The position numbers were made by a program, and so were the translations under genes. From Fonsecaea monophora (lineage: Eukaryota; Ascomycota; Eurotiomycetes; Chaetothyriales; Herpotrichiellaceae), in the NCBI RefSeq assembly GCF_001642475.1, contig NW_019173933.1, positions 372,001 to 436,000 on the forward strand: 64,000 bases of DNA, given 5' to 3'. Below are positions 1 through 8,848 of the stretch, one piece after another (the stretch's first letter is position 1; every line of letters begins with the position of its first letter). The notes beneath the pieces are model-generated. The model saw only the letters and a program-made list of their open reading frames with translations. It was not told the origin of the DNA and searched no databases.

Positions 1-910
1 AGAGAACCCATCGTGCACCTCACCTTGCACCAACACTTGCCACCGTACAATTTGACATCTAAAGAAAAGCTCGATTACGTCATGGCCGGACGCGCGACCT
101 GGGTAAACAACGACGCAGAACTGATGGGCGATGACATTGTGGGCAAGTTCCTTTCGCAGCAGCCGCAGAACCATTCGAGCCCGACGACGGGAGACCAGTT
201 ACGGCGCTTTACTCATAGCCAAGAGAATCTACGAAATCCCCGTCGTCTCGGCTGTGGGAACCATGGCGTAGTGGTTCTAGTAGAGATTAAAGGCGGTTTA
301 TATGCTCTCAAAGTGGTCTGTATAGCATCTTCCCTTGAGTGAGTGTTTCTAACTTTCACTTCAGTTCAAGAGCTGGAAACAAGTCGGTCCTGTCATCTAC
401 CCATTCGAGCACGCTGTTTACATGTCACCACTTGCCAAAGAAAGCCAAGCATTCGCACGACTCGACGCGCTTGGCGAGAATGGTACATGGAGTTGTAGGT
501 GCTATGGATGGATGAAGTTGTCCAATCAACAATTTAGTGTCGTCGGAGACGTCTTCGATACTCGCGACCTAAGCCGGTGGGCTATTGTAAAAGAATATCT
601 ACCGATGGCGACGACAGCTTCTCACCTCGAAACAATTTTTACGAACTTTCGGATTCCTCGCGAAGCGAGAATACACCCGAAGGATACTCGGGTCGAAAAC
701 TATCGAGGGTCGAAAATTGTTGATCTCTCGAGTGCATTGACTGAACCATGTCCAGAATGGTCGCCTTTCGAGTTTGAACAGTTTTACGAGGATGCTATTC
801 ATTATGTATTCACATGGTGTCAAGCTGATCCAGAAGATTGCCCCCTTTCGACACCTTTTCCTTTCCCTCGGCTACCTAGTTTGGTACCTGCAATGCTTGG
901 GGACGGATAA
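1..910 (+). CDS. Fungal protein-kinase-like protein, 5' end cut by the window edge
   Basis: Two exons, about 1-315 and 365-910, joined across a 49-nt phase-0 intron (316-364, donor GTCTGT, acceptor CAG). The joint restores the beta3 strand reading ALKV-FKSWK. Visible kinase landmarks are a glycine loop (GCGNHGVV), the beta3 lysine in ALKVFK, a catalytic-loop equivalent HPKDTRVENY (D and N kept, HRD altered to HPKD), and VDLSSA at the place of DFG. This pattern resembles the degenerate kinase-like proteins expanded in Pezizomycotina. The frame is open to base 1, so the true start is either upstream of the window or the ATG at 82. The segment between the hinge and catalytic loop looks shorter than usual, so activity is uncertain. 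Its 3' end overlaps the convergent nuclease-like gene by 35 bp. Fold assignment is fair; function is unknown. Confidence 0.65.
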
Positions 911-1829
911 TTCGTGACAGATGATTCCTTGCCGGTCTCCATATGTAGCCACCATGACTCGAAGCCCCAGTAGCATCCCACGGAATGCTTTTAAACTGGA
1001 GCGGCCCATGCTCGATATTGAGACTACCAACTTCGTCGTAAACCGATCCTGTATCGAGAGACATTGCCTGAACTCCTGAACTGACAGTTTCGATGGAAAT
1101 CGTTCGCGAGTGGGAATTGTCATTTCTCGCCTGCTGCGTTACCGTTCGAACGCTTCTCGTAGCAGCAAGACCAGGCCCTATCGTTTCCCTCGAGACTTTG
1201 ACAACAACAAGTTCTTTTGTTGTGATGATGTACCCATATCGGGTATTCCACTGACGTCCACAATAGGTTTGAATCTGTTTAAATGGTTCCGCATAGTCGA
1301 AATCCTTTCTCGAGCTATTCCACTTTGATTCGAGTTTGGTCTCCCTAGGACAGAGATTTCTGTATCCAAACCGCGTGACAACTCCTTCTCGAATACCAGC
1401 CCAGTCGGGGTAGTATCGATCGTCTTCATAGATCCCTTTCCGAGCCTTGTCTCCCTTTCCGATCTCGACGACGTCCTTCAGATCATCGTTCGAGTAGTGA
1501 ATTGGCCATGCAAGACGCAAAGCAGAAGAAACTTGAGGCATAATGGCCCGCTCCAACACGCTCTCGAATGTTCTCTCAGTAAAGATCATCCTGTCTAGTT
1601 CGGTCAAAGATGGACTGGTTTCTGCCATGGATGGAAAGTTTCGGTGCAAGATGTCTCCGTACGAGTGCATCAACGTGTTGTAGTTAAATTCAGCCCAGTC
1701 TTCAAGCCCCGACAACTTATCCCAGCTGGTATTAGTCGTATTCGATCCCGTAGATGAATGTAAACAATCTAGGACCGGATTGGGGAGAGTGAGATATTCT
1801 AGAAGAGTAGTAGTGGCCATAACATTCAT
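876..1829 (-). CDS. Fungal PD-(D/E)XK-nuclease-like protein
   Basis: Single-exon frame of 317 aa from the ATG at 1829; a second ATG at 1820 is equally possible, and the frame upstream of 1829 offers only a TTG. The central part carries a PDWAG motif, then about 20 residues later an ETK tripeptide (PRETKLESKW), and then the stretch QTYCGRQWNTRYGYIITTKELVVVKVS (quoted in pieces: QTYC, NTRYGYIITTKELVV). An acidic PD followed by (D/E)XK before a helix with Q is the signature of the PD-(D/E)XK nuclease superfamily. The NTRYGYIIT segment is typical of a large fungal family of uncharacterised proteins often found near kinase-like genes. Assignment to the superfamily is my inference from motif spacing. 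The last 35 bp overlap the kinase-like gene on the other strand. No signal peptide is evident, so it is probably cytosolic or nuclear. Confidence 0.6.
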   Translation of the reverse strand: MNVMATTTLLEYLTLPNPVLDCLHSSTGSNTTNTSWDKLSGLEDWAEFNYNTLMHSYGDILHRNFPSMAETSPSLTELDRMIFTERTFESVLERAIMPQVSSALRLAWPIHYSNDDLKDVVEIGKGDKARKGIYEDDRYYPDWAGIREGVVTRFGYRNLCPRETKLESKWNSSRKDFDYAEPFKQIQTYCGRQWNTRYGYIITTKELVVVKVSRETIGPGLAATRSVRTVTQQARNDNSHSRTISIETVSSGVQAMSLDTGSVYDEVGSLNIEHGPLQFKSIPWDATGASSHGGYIWRPARNHLSRIIRPQALQVPN

Positions 1830-2761
1830 CGCAATCAGAAATTCAAAATCAGGTGGAGCGAGAGGAAACCAAAATGAGAATCCGGATGCCTTACATATTT
1901 GCAAACACAGGACCCAGCATCAACATCAGACAAAAGAGTGCTAAGCCAATTATTGATTGCCACGTTCAGTCTGAGGCTACCACCTTCCTACACCCTCCCA
2001 GACTTCACAACGCAGGATGACGGTTGCCATCATATGCCTGAAGTCTGCTTTCAATTGGAGCGATACCAATGACTGAAGAACAGCATCGCCCGACGCAACG
2101 TCACTGCTATAGACTCGAAAACCCTCATCCAGGATCGAGGAGCTCGTCGGCGTGGACTTACCAGCGCAATCTTGACAGGCGGCTTTGAAGTTTGGACACA
2201 TGCGTGACTCTGAAATCTGCGTGATAGGTCGTTCGCTCCAAACATAATGTGCCAGTGGAACAGAAGGGATGCTCCGACTTCGTGAGGGTTTTCGTATTGG
2301 CTGGTTGACACGGTAGTCCATACAAATGGACGTAAGCACTGGAGACATGGGGCGGATCTCTGGTTGGTGTGGTAGGTTTGATGTCGAGAGAAGCATCGGG
2401 ATGGGCTGAAGGGAGAGGCCTCTGAGAGGTTCTGGACATGTGACATGGCCAATACGAGTTCTTAGCTTTCGAGTCAAATTGTGCAACGATCAGTGCAAAT
2501 GGGCATCTGGAGCAGCGTATTTGTACCAGCCACCCCAAGCCAGAACCAAAAATCCCTGCATTCACAGCTGGTGCCCCTCCTAGGTGGCCTCCCACATGCT
2601 TTGCTTATCAATGGTTTAGCTTTGGGTGACGGCGACTGTGACGACCAGGATCACAAGTTGCTTCGCTACTTTCGGCTCCCATCCCTCAAGTGGCCACCCA
2701 GTTTTAATACCAAGCGTCTTTTCACCTCAAAACTCGAAACTCCTTCTCACAGCCTCTGCTG
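1830..2761. other. Intergenic stretch without a supported gene
   Basis: Several overlapping minus-strand frames of 130-170 codons exist between 1977 and 2595, but none shows a recognisable domain, and they contradict one another. One frame has a CPNFKAACQDC cluster near 2200, which alone is not enough to call a zinc-binding protein. The stretch also holds the 3' region of the metalloprotease and the 5' region of the nuclease-like gene. Confidence 0.5.
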
Positions 2762-4119
2762 TCACAGCCCAGCTCGATAGATGTTCCACACATTCAGCAT
2801 CCTGGCCCCCTGACCCGGCGTAAACCCCGTATAACACGCATCATTCGAGTAATCCATAAACTAACCACGTCATCATTGATCAGCAGCCGGTCTCATAGTA
2901 CCCAGTACCTAGTACCTCATAGAAAGAAAGAAAGGCCTTGCGGCGATGACAAAACGTACATTGTGGATTGGGTCGAGACCCGAAAACCCCTGGGGACCGT
3001 ACGGGTTCGACCCTTGGCTGGACAGGCCGGTGTAGGCGCTCGACGAGATGCCCGAGTTGGGGCACGAGTCTTTGTAGCCTGGACAGCCGTCTAAAGAGGG
3101 GCGTTTGTCAGAGGTTAGTTGGGCTGGATATTCATTTGATAGCAAAGGAGGGGGGAGCACGTAAAAATTCAATTGGTGTCATGGAGAGAGACGAAGACAA
3201 GGACCTCAGGGAGAGCATGGACAACGACAACGCTATAACACAGAATATGAACTTGAGGACGAGGGGGGAAAAGAGTCGACATACTCGTACTGGTCATCTC
3301 TTGCGGCGTATCCGCCACATAATCTCCCCAGTCTGAAGCGTCACAACTATTCCCATTGAACGTGTGCAGCAAACCGTTCCAGTGGCCCACCTCGTGTGCC
3401 GTGGTCCCTCCCAAGTTGTACCCCTGCATATTTCCTCCGGGCATGGTCCCGCTCAGTATATTACATCCGTCGATGTGATACAGGCTTCGGGGAGTCGTCG
3501 AGGTCACTCCACTCGCAGGTAAGGAACAGAACCCAAGCAACGTACTCCCTGCTGGGACCCCGGGAGTGTTACTGCCTGCTTGCAGAAGAGACTGATAGTA
3601 GATGTTCAGGCTCGAGTATGTCCCTGCTCGCAGCGCCCGCTTCATTCCAATGTCGTCCCCATTGCGCGCCCATGTGTCGTTCGTCGTCCGGGTCACCCCG
3701 GCCAAGCGGAACCCTATAGATGCGTTTGTGTAAGATCGGGCGAGATAGATAAACTGGTTCTGGATCATGGTATCGGTGATGTAGTTCGTTGAAGACGAGG
3801 ATGAGCTGGCTGTGTCGGATACGATGTGCATGTACGTATCAGTCGTGAAGAGAGCCACCAGGCTTTGGCGGCGTTCATGGCTGGAGGAATGACGGGCAGC
3901 GATGAGAGAACTGTTCCAGAGGTCGTTCTCGAGGGGCTCGTGTGTTTGGAGATATCGATGTGTGGAGAGAAGATCTTTCGACGGCGCAGCAACACCGCAG
4001 GACCGATGAATTGGTCGGTATTTGGGAATCCCGGCTAAACTGGATGAGCAGAAGATCGTCAAGGTGACAAACAGTAAAAAGACCAAACAACGGGACAATT
4101 TCTCATAGAAACAAATCAT
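2762..4119 (-). CDS. Secreted zinc metalloprotease, M43B (MEP1/pappalysin-like)
   Basis: Three exons (4119-3285, 3090-2960, 2860-2762) give 354 aa; introns are 194 and 99 nt. The ATG at 4119 opens a hydrophobic signal peptide (LSRCLVFLLFVTLTIF). Longer reading to 4227 has no ATG and only runs through a repeat. Zinc motif HEVGHWNGLLH (H242, E243, H246, H252) defines the metzincin family. Exon 2 carries GCPGYKDSCP and exon 3 begins FMDYSNDACYTGFTPGQ, containing the Met-turn and conserved Cys of the fungal extracellular metalloprotease family. The product is expected to be an extracellular peptidase made with a propeptide. A poly-Ser run lies near residue 125. It is followed, on the same strand and upstream, by CDC50/LEM3. 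Confident on family and splicing; substrate unknown. Confidence 0.9.
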
Positions 4120-4526
4120 AGTACAGAAAGGAACAAGGTACTTGGCAATGCGACAAGAGGAGCAGAGAGCAGAAAGCAGAAAGCAGAAAGCAGAAAGCAG
4201 AAAGCAAGACGGTAAAGCGCAAAACAAAGGCGCAGATCACCATCACAAGTTTGCCATGTGGGTGCCGTGGAATGTCGGAGGAATCGCATCAAATACCCGT
4301 CAATGACATTCTTTGCCACGCCAAGTCGAAATCGGAAGGAGACGCTCGAAGAGCATCTTTGCAAAGAAAGAATAGCGACCAAGGCTGACTGGATCTTTAT
4401 AGAGCTGCACCAGTAGCCCCTGCCCCAAAAACCCGTCTCAAATTGCATTGTAAACGCCGGCTCCGTGATATAACAAACACTATATCGCCCGTGTTAGAAG
4501 AATCATACACTCTTGTCATAACGTTT
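4120..4526. promoter_or_regulatory. Intergenic: 5' region of the metalloprotease, 3' region of CDC50/LEM3
   Basis: This 407-bp gap lies between two minus-strand genes. It contains the CTTTCTG heptamer repeat described separately. I see no ORF with support and no clear TATA box. Confidence 0.5.
4170..4206. repeat. Heptamer tandem repeat (CAGAAAG)5, CTTTCTG on the gene strand
   Basis: Five perfect head-to-tail copies of CAGAAAG are visible, with a partial copy following. On the minus strand this is a pyrimidine tract 51-87 nt upstream of the protease start codon, probably within its leader or core promoter. Because the unit length is seven, expansion or contraction shifts all frames, so it is unlikely to be coding. 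Confidence 0.85.
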
Positions 4527-6045
4527 TTAAGACCCTCCAGGTCGAACTTCGCGACCAGTGGCGAGGATTCCGGTCGCCGGAGCGTCGTTGTTCCATGATA
4601 GATACGTATGGTCACCGAGTTTTCTGCTTCCTGGTAAGCGAATTTCGACACATCCCACAACGGGTAAAGGATCTTACCTGGGTCTGATCAGATGTGCAAG
4701 AGTAAACAATGCACCCAGAACGATGCATAATCCGCCAATGGCAACGTATGCAATCCCCAAGAACGAGTTCTTGCCACCCACCACCGACCTCGTCGAGATC
4801 AGGATGCTCTTGGTCCCGTCATACACTGAAACTGGGAAGACTTTGCCACATAATTAGATTTCAAGCATGCAGACCACTATGGAGCACACTCACAGTCATA
4901 TATCTCCATCTGGTAGATGCCCGCCGTCATTTTGTCATCGTCATTGCGCAGGGCTAGTTTACTGAACGTGGGCAGACCAGCTGTCCTCATCCAGACTTGG
5001 AACTCTTCGTATTGCGACAAATCCGGGATTGGGTGTTCGTCGGTGTAGTTCGGATAACGCTTGATCCAGTTAGGAGGTGGAGCCACCTGTTCGTTGGTAT
5101 ATTTTGTCTTTTTGTAAAGAGATGCATCAGAGCTCCAGGCGATGCTCCGGTTGGTCATGACGTATGGTTGCGCAGGCGTATTCCCTGCTGCGTTCACAAG
5201 TTTTGGAGAATTTAAAGTGTCATTGAAGATGGAATTGGCAATCAACCCACACGGGTAGTAGGCCTTGCCTTCGTGGTTCAGTTTGAGTGGATTACAGGCG
5301 CTGTTGCTGATCGTGTGATTGCTGAGAGCATCTCCCTTTAGTTGATCCGTATCGAGCGACTTCACATATCTCCGATGATTTTGGTAGAAATTGGTGAGGC
5401 GGTAGTACAAATAAACTGGAGGACCGATGTCGTTGGGAATGGAGAACTGAAGCGTACAAATAGGAGTGTCTTCGATCGGGACGCTCCACGGCGGGGTCGT
5501 CCTGTCTGTTGATCTCTTCCATTCCGCCCTCACCGCGTTGCTGGATGTTTTGAAGGACGAGTGAACTTTGGAATCGGGGATCTGAGTGAAGTTGTTGTTT
5601 CCTGCAGTCGAAATGCAGTCGGTGTAATCAATCCTCAATTCTTGCACCTGAGACTGTCTTAGTATCGACACAGCCCATCTTATAATGCTCATTCCCACTC
5701 ACACTTGCGCTCGCCCATAGAAGAAGCCCGCCGATGGGGGCAAAAATGATGCCCACGACGAAGAGGAGGGGGAGGACGGTCTTGGGTGTCAGAATAGGCC
5801 TACAAGATTAGTACTTCCAGCGGCATTATCAAAAGGTATAGCGAAACTCACTGCCATGCCTTCAGCCTCTGCTGCCGAAACGCGGTATCTGTGTAAAAGG
5901 ATCCTCGTCAGCAAAACTGCGATTCGCGATCAGGGTGTTGCTGCTGCGTACTTGCGGGGCGTCTGCTCTTCTGTTTCTTCGGAGGTTCGTTGTGAGGGTC
6001 TTCCTCATGTATGGAATCAGCTTGCTGGACTTCTGTCCGCGACAT
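4527..6045 (-). CDS. CDC50: CDC50/LEM3 family, beta subunit of P4-ATPase phospholipid flippase
   Basis: Six exons: 6045-5952, 5888-5852, 5799-5703, 5647-4894, 4840-4678, 4623-4527, giving 413 aa; all phases agree. Family marks in order are the cytosolic RPANTAFRQQRLKAWQP box, a first membrane segment (TVLPLLFVVGIIFAPIGGLL), a large extracytoplasmic domain with Cys pairs and many N-x-S/T sites (YYRLTNFYQNHRRYV, CNPL, PCGLIANSIFND), a second membrane segment (SFLGIAYVAIGGLCIVLGA), and the C-terminal KLGDHTYLSWNN box. Such proteins chaperone Drs2/Dnf-type flippases out of the ER and are needed for lipid asymmetry, polarity and endocytosis. The yeast paralogues CDC50, LEM3 and CRF1 cannot be separated by eye. 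The donor of intron 4 joins to an AAAG acceptor, the one splice site I would verify. Confidence 0.93.
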
Positions 6046-6747
6046 CGTGTCTCCGTTGGTTCCCCTGCAATATTGACGGGACAAATGGACAAAGGGGACG
6101 CCGTCGAGGTCGCTTTTGAAACCGCAAAGGTCAAACTGGGGGTGGCTGCACACTCAGCATCTCGGCGCTGCATGCGCCATTCCGGGCCATCCTTCACACT
6201 AAACCCTTTTTAGCGTGTCACAGCCCCCCCAAAGATTCTCTGTCATTTGATTCGTATATCAATTTTCTTTCGGCCTTTTCGTTTTCACTCTTTTCTTTCT
6301 TCTCCCATAACTCATTCGTGGACATGATTTATTGTAGGAGCCAGGGTTGCAGATTCTCTACTTGCACAAATCTCTTTCTCCTCTGCTACATGATCCCAGA
6401 TCAAGATCATGAATCGTCGCGCCGTAGCTGGAGCGTGCTATGAAAGAATCAAAATTTCCATGATGCTTCGGTTCCCTTACCGACGGCTGCTACATTACCC
6501 CCAAGTTCGAGTTACAATGAAATATTCGAGTGCACGCTACCGTCCGTTTTCGTTTTTCGTTTTTCCGTTTCTTTCCCTTTTTGGGCTTGTTGGTCGTGAG
6601 CAGCCACATCGCCCAGTTTGTCTATATCGCTCACCCAAGAACAATGTCTCTTTATCCGCAAGGCTCCCGGAAATCCAGTAACACTTTGTTAGCCGACTCC
6701 AAAAAACACCTTCGCTATGTTAATCCAGTGGTGGTACATCCATCTTG
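6046..6747. promoter_or_regulatory. Intergenic: CDC50/LEM3 promoter and SLY41 3' region
   Basis: About 700 bp between two minus-strand genes. A T/C-rich tract spans roughly 6258-6310 (plus strand). No supported ORF. Confidence 0.5.
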
Positions 6748-8426
6748 TTATCGCTTTTCATCTTGGTCCCCCACTGCCCAAGTACTTTCTTGTTTCGTTC
6801 CAGGAGGTAGCCACCCAGAGATGTAGCTCGGATCGTGTTGTCGACTGCGACTATCATCTCTCTTGGGATGTGAATCTGACATTCCGTTCACATAGTCGTC
6901 ATTAATCTGGGAGCCGTCATGGTGGCCTGGTGTCTTCACTTCGGCAACAGGCAACAGTGGTGTATGCTTGTGACGAAAATGATCGGCACGAGTCCTTCGT
7001 TCGGCGGCGTCTTCCATACTCGTCCGATCATACAAATAAAGGCCAAAACATGTGAGACCGATACCGACAACCTGAATGGGGGTGGTCGAACTGCGGAACC
7101 AGATAATCGCCACAACAATAACCCATACCCTTTTTATCAATGAGGCAACCGAATACGAAACTGGGGACAACATGGAGAGCAGGACAAACGCCATGATGTT
7201 CTGGAAGAAATGGAAGATTCCATTGAAGACAAATTCCAGAGCCAACTGCCCGTGATCCATGGCACCTCTCTTTTCAGTGAGATCAATCGACCCATCCTTC
7301 CAGAAGTCTCGCATGATTTCCAAGCCTTCGGTGTAAAGCCAGACTGGCGCCGAGAGCATGAAGGCTCCGACGGAGCAGTAGCATAGGAGATTGAGCTTGT
7401 CCAATTTGCGGGGGAGGTGCACCTGGCCTTCGGCTTCCGCGCGGGCCGATTCGGTGAATAGCTTCTTTGAAAATATATTCTGCGTCACAAAGACAATGGC
7501 TGCTACTAAGGAAGCACTGATCCCCCAGAAGTTTGTCGAAAAATCGGTAGAACATGCCAACATGACTCCCACGGTGAGTGGGATAAGCGACATATATGTG
7601 GCTTGTTTGTAACGTATGCGGAACACTAACCGGTATGCCAGCACAGTGAATAGAGGTGAGAGACCTTTGATTGTGTGAACCAGCGAAACCGGGATTTTGG
7701 ATGTTGCATATGAACTTAAGAGGTGGCCGAGCAACTGGAAGACTGAAAGAGGGAATGCCGTGTACAGGACGTCCCATGAGGGTTGTCGGAGGCCGTTCCT
7801 CAGCGCAGGTATACTTCTTTTGATCGAGGGGAACAGAGACGACAAGCCTGTCAGAATCAGGCACCAGATCGAGACAGAAGCGAACTGTAGGATCGTGAGG
7901 GTTGCCGGCTTGGGAAATGCGTTTAATATCGACTTGGAGGACGTGTTCGTCAAGGCAGAGGTCATATACCAGGTGATACACAGTGCCTATTGTTTGTTAG
8001 ATTCTGGGTGGAATCACAGTCCAGGTCACTCACAATCAGTTTGTAGGAAACTGGGGCTTTCAGAGCCTCAGCCAGTTCTTGCGCATTCTCACTCACACTA
8101 CCTTGTCGTGTACGAATCCTGTGTATGGCATCACTGACGCTTCGCCTGGACCTATGTGTGTACACTCCAGAGGGCCGAGCATCGCGCAGCCTCTGGCTCA
8201 TCTTTCTGATCGGCCATTTCAACTCGCCATTGAGATGTGGCGTTGAAGTGATTTCTTGTGGACTTTCTGCAACCACGGAAGCATTGACGTAGAGGTTTGG
8301 AGGAGTGCTGTTGTCAAAAGAGGGGAATCTTTCATGGCCAGAGGACTCGTTTGCGCTCTTCAGGGGAGATACGGATCGGTGCGTAAATGTCCGGGGTTCA
8401 GGAGTCTGGGTCATGGTGGTGGTCAT
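6748..8426 (-). CDS. SLY41: SLY41-type transporter (triose-phosphate/nucleotide-sugar translocator superfamily)
   Basis: Two exons (8426-8034 and 7986-6748) joined over a 47-nt phase-0 intron; 543 aa. The joint restores KLI-ALCITWYMTSALTNTSSK. A disordered, Ser/Thr-rich N-terminus of about 115 residues precedes eight to ten membrane segments. TSALTNTSSKSILNAFPKPATLT, YATSKIPVSLVHTIKGLSPLFTVLAYR and the late SVASLIKRVWVIVVAIIWF segments are typical of TPT-domain transporters (quoted in part). Yeast SLY41 was found as a multicopy suppressor of loss of YPT1 and acts in ER/Golgi membranes; the transported substrate is not settled from sequence. The long hydrophilic C-tail (about 85 aa, rich in D, H, R) is probably cytosolic. 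It shares a 422-bp divergent promoter with the secreted hydrolase. Confidence 0.9.
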
Positions 8427-8848
8427 AGTCGATGCCAAAGTGGTGTGGAAGGAAACAGGATTGAAACAGACACAACCGCTCTGCACTGCATTTGCCGGTG
8501 CGCTGTTTCAAGGTATCCTTGTCGTGTTCGCCATGTGCATGGCGCGGGCGTCGTTTTGTTGTTGTATGTGATAAGATTGTTCAGTGGTTGGATCAAACTT
8601 GGAGATTCATGATGCATAGAATCTTTCAATCTCGGACAATACCTACAGTAGCATGAGCAGGGATGGTAATCCTCTAGCGCCACCGCAGCTGCGTCGCCAT
8701 TGCGCGGCTAGATAACGCGAAGCCTATCTTCGGATAAATTGCCTTTCTAGATGTCGGTCCCGGATTAACTGGAGCTCCGACACCGATATCTTTCCGCCTC
8801 AACTCACTTTGTTGTGCAGATGAGGGCAGTTGATCGCCATGTAGTAGA
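8427..8848. promoter_or_regulatory. Divergent promoter between SLY41 and the secreted hydrolase
   Basis: This 422-bp gap separates two oppositely oriented start codons and so must hold both promoters. I see no convincing TATA box. Small frames here lack support. Confidence 0.6.

Noticed and set aside
1977..2595. Three overlapping minus-strand frames with Cys clusters
   Set aside because: They contradict one another and no zinc-finger spacing fits a known family.
4120..4227. Extension of the M43 protease upstream of 4119
   Set aside because: It lacks an ATG, translates a heptamer repeat, and would bury a good signal peptide.
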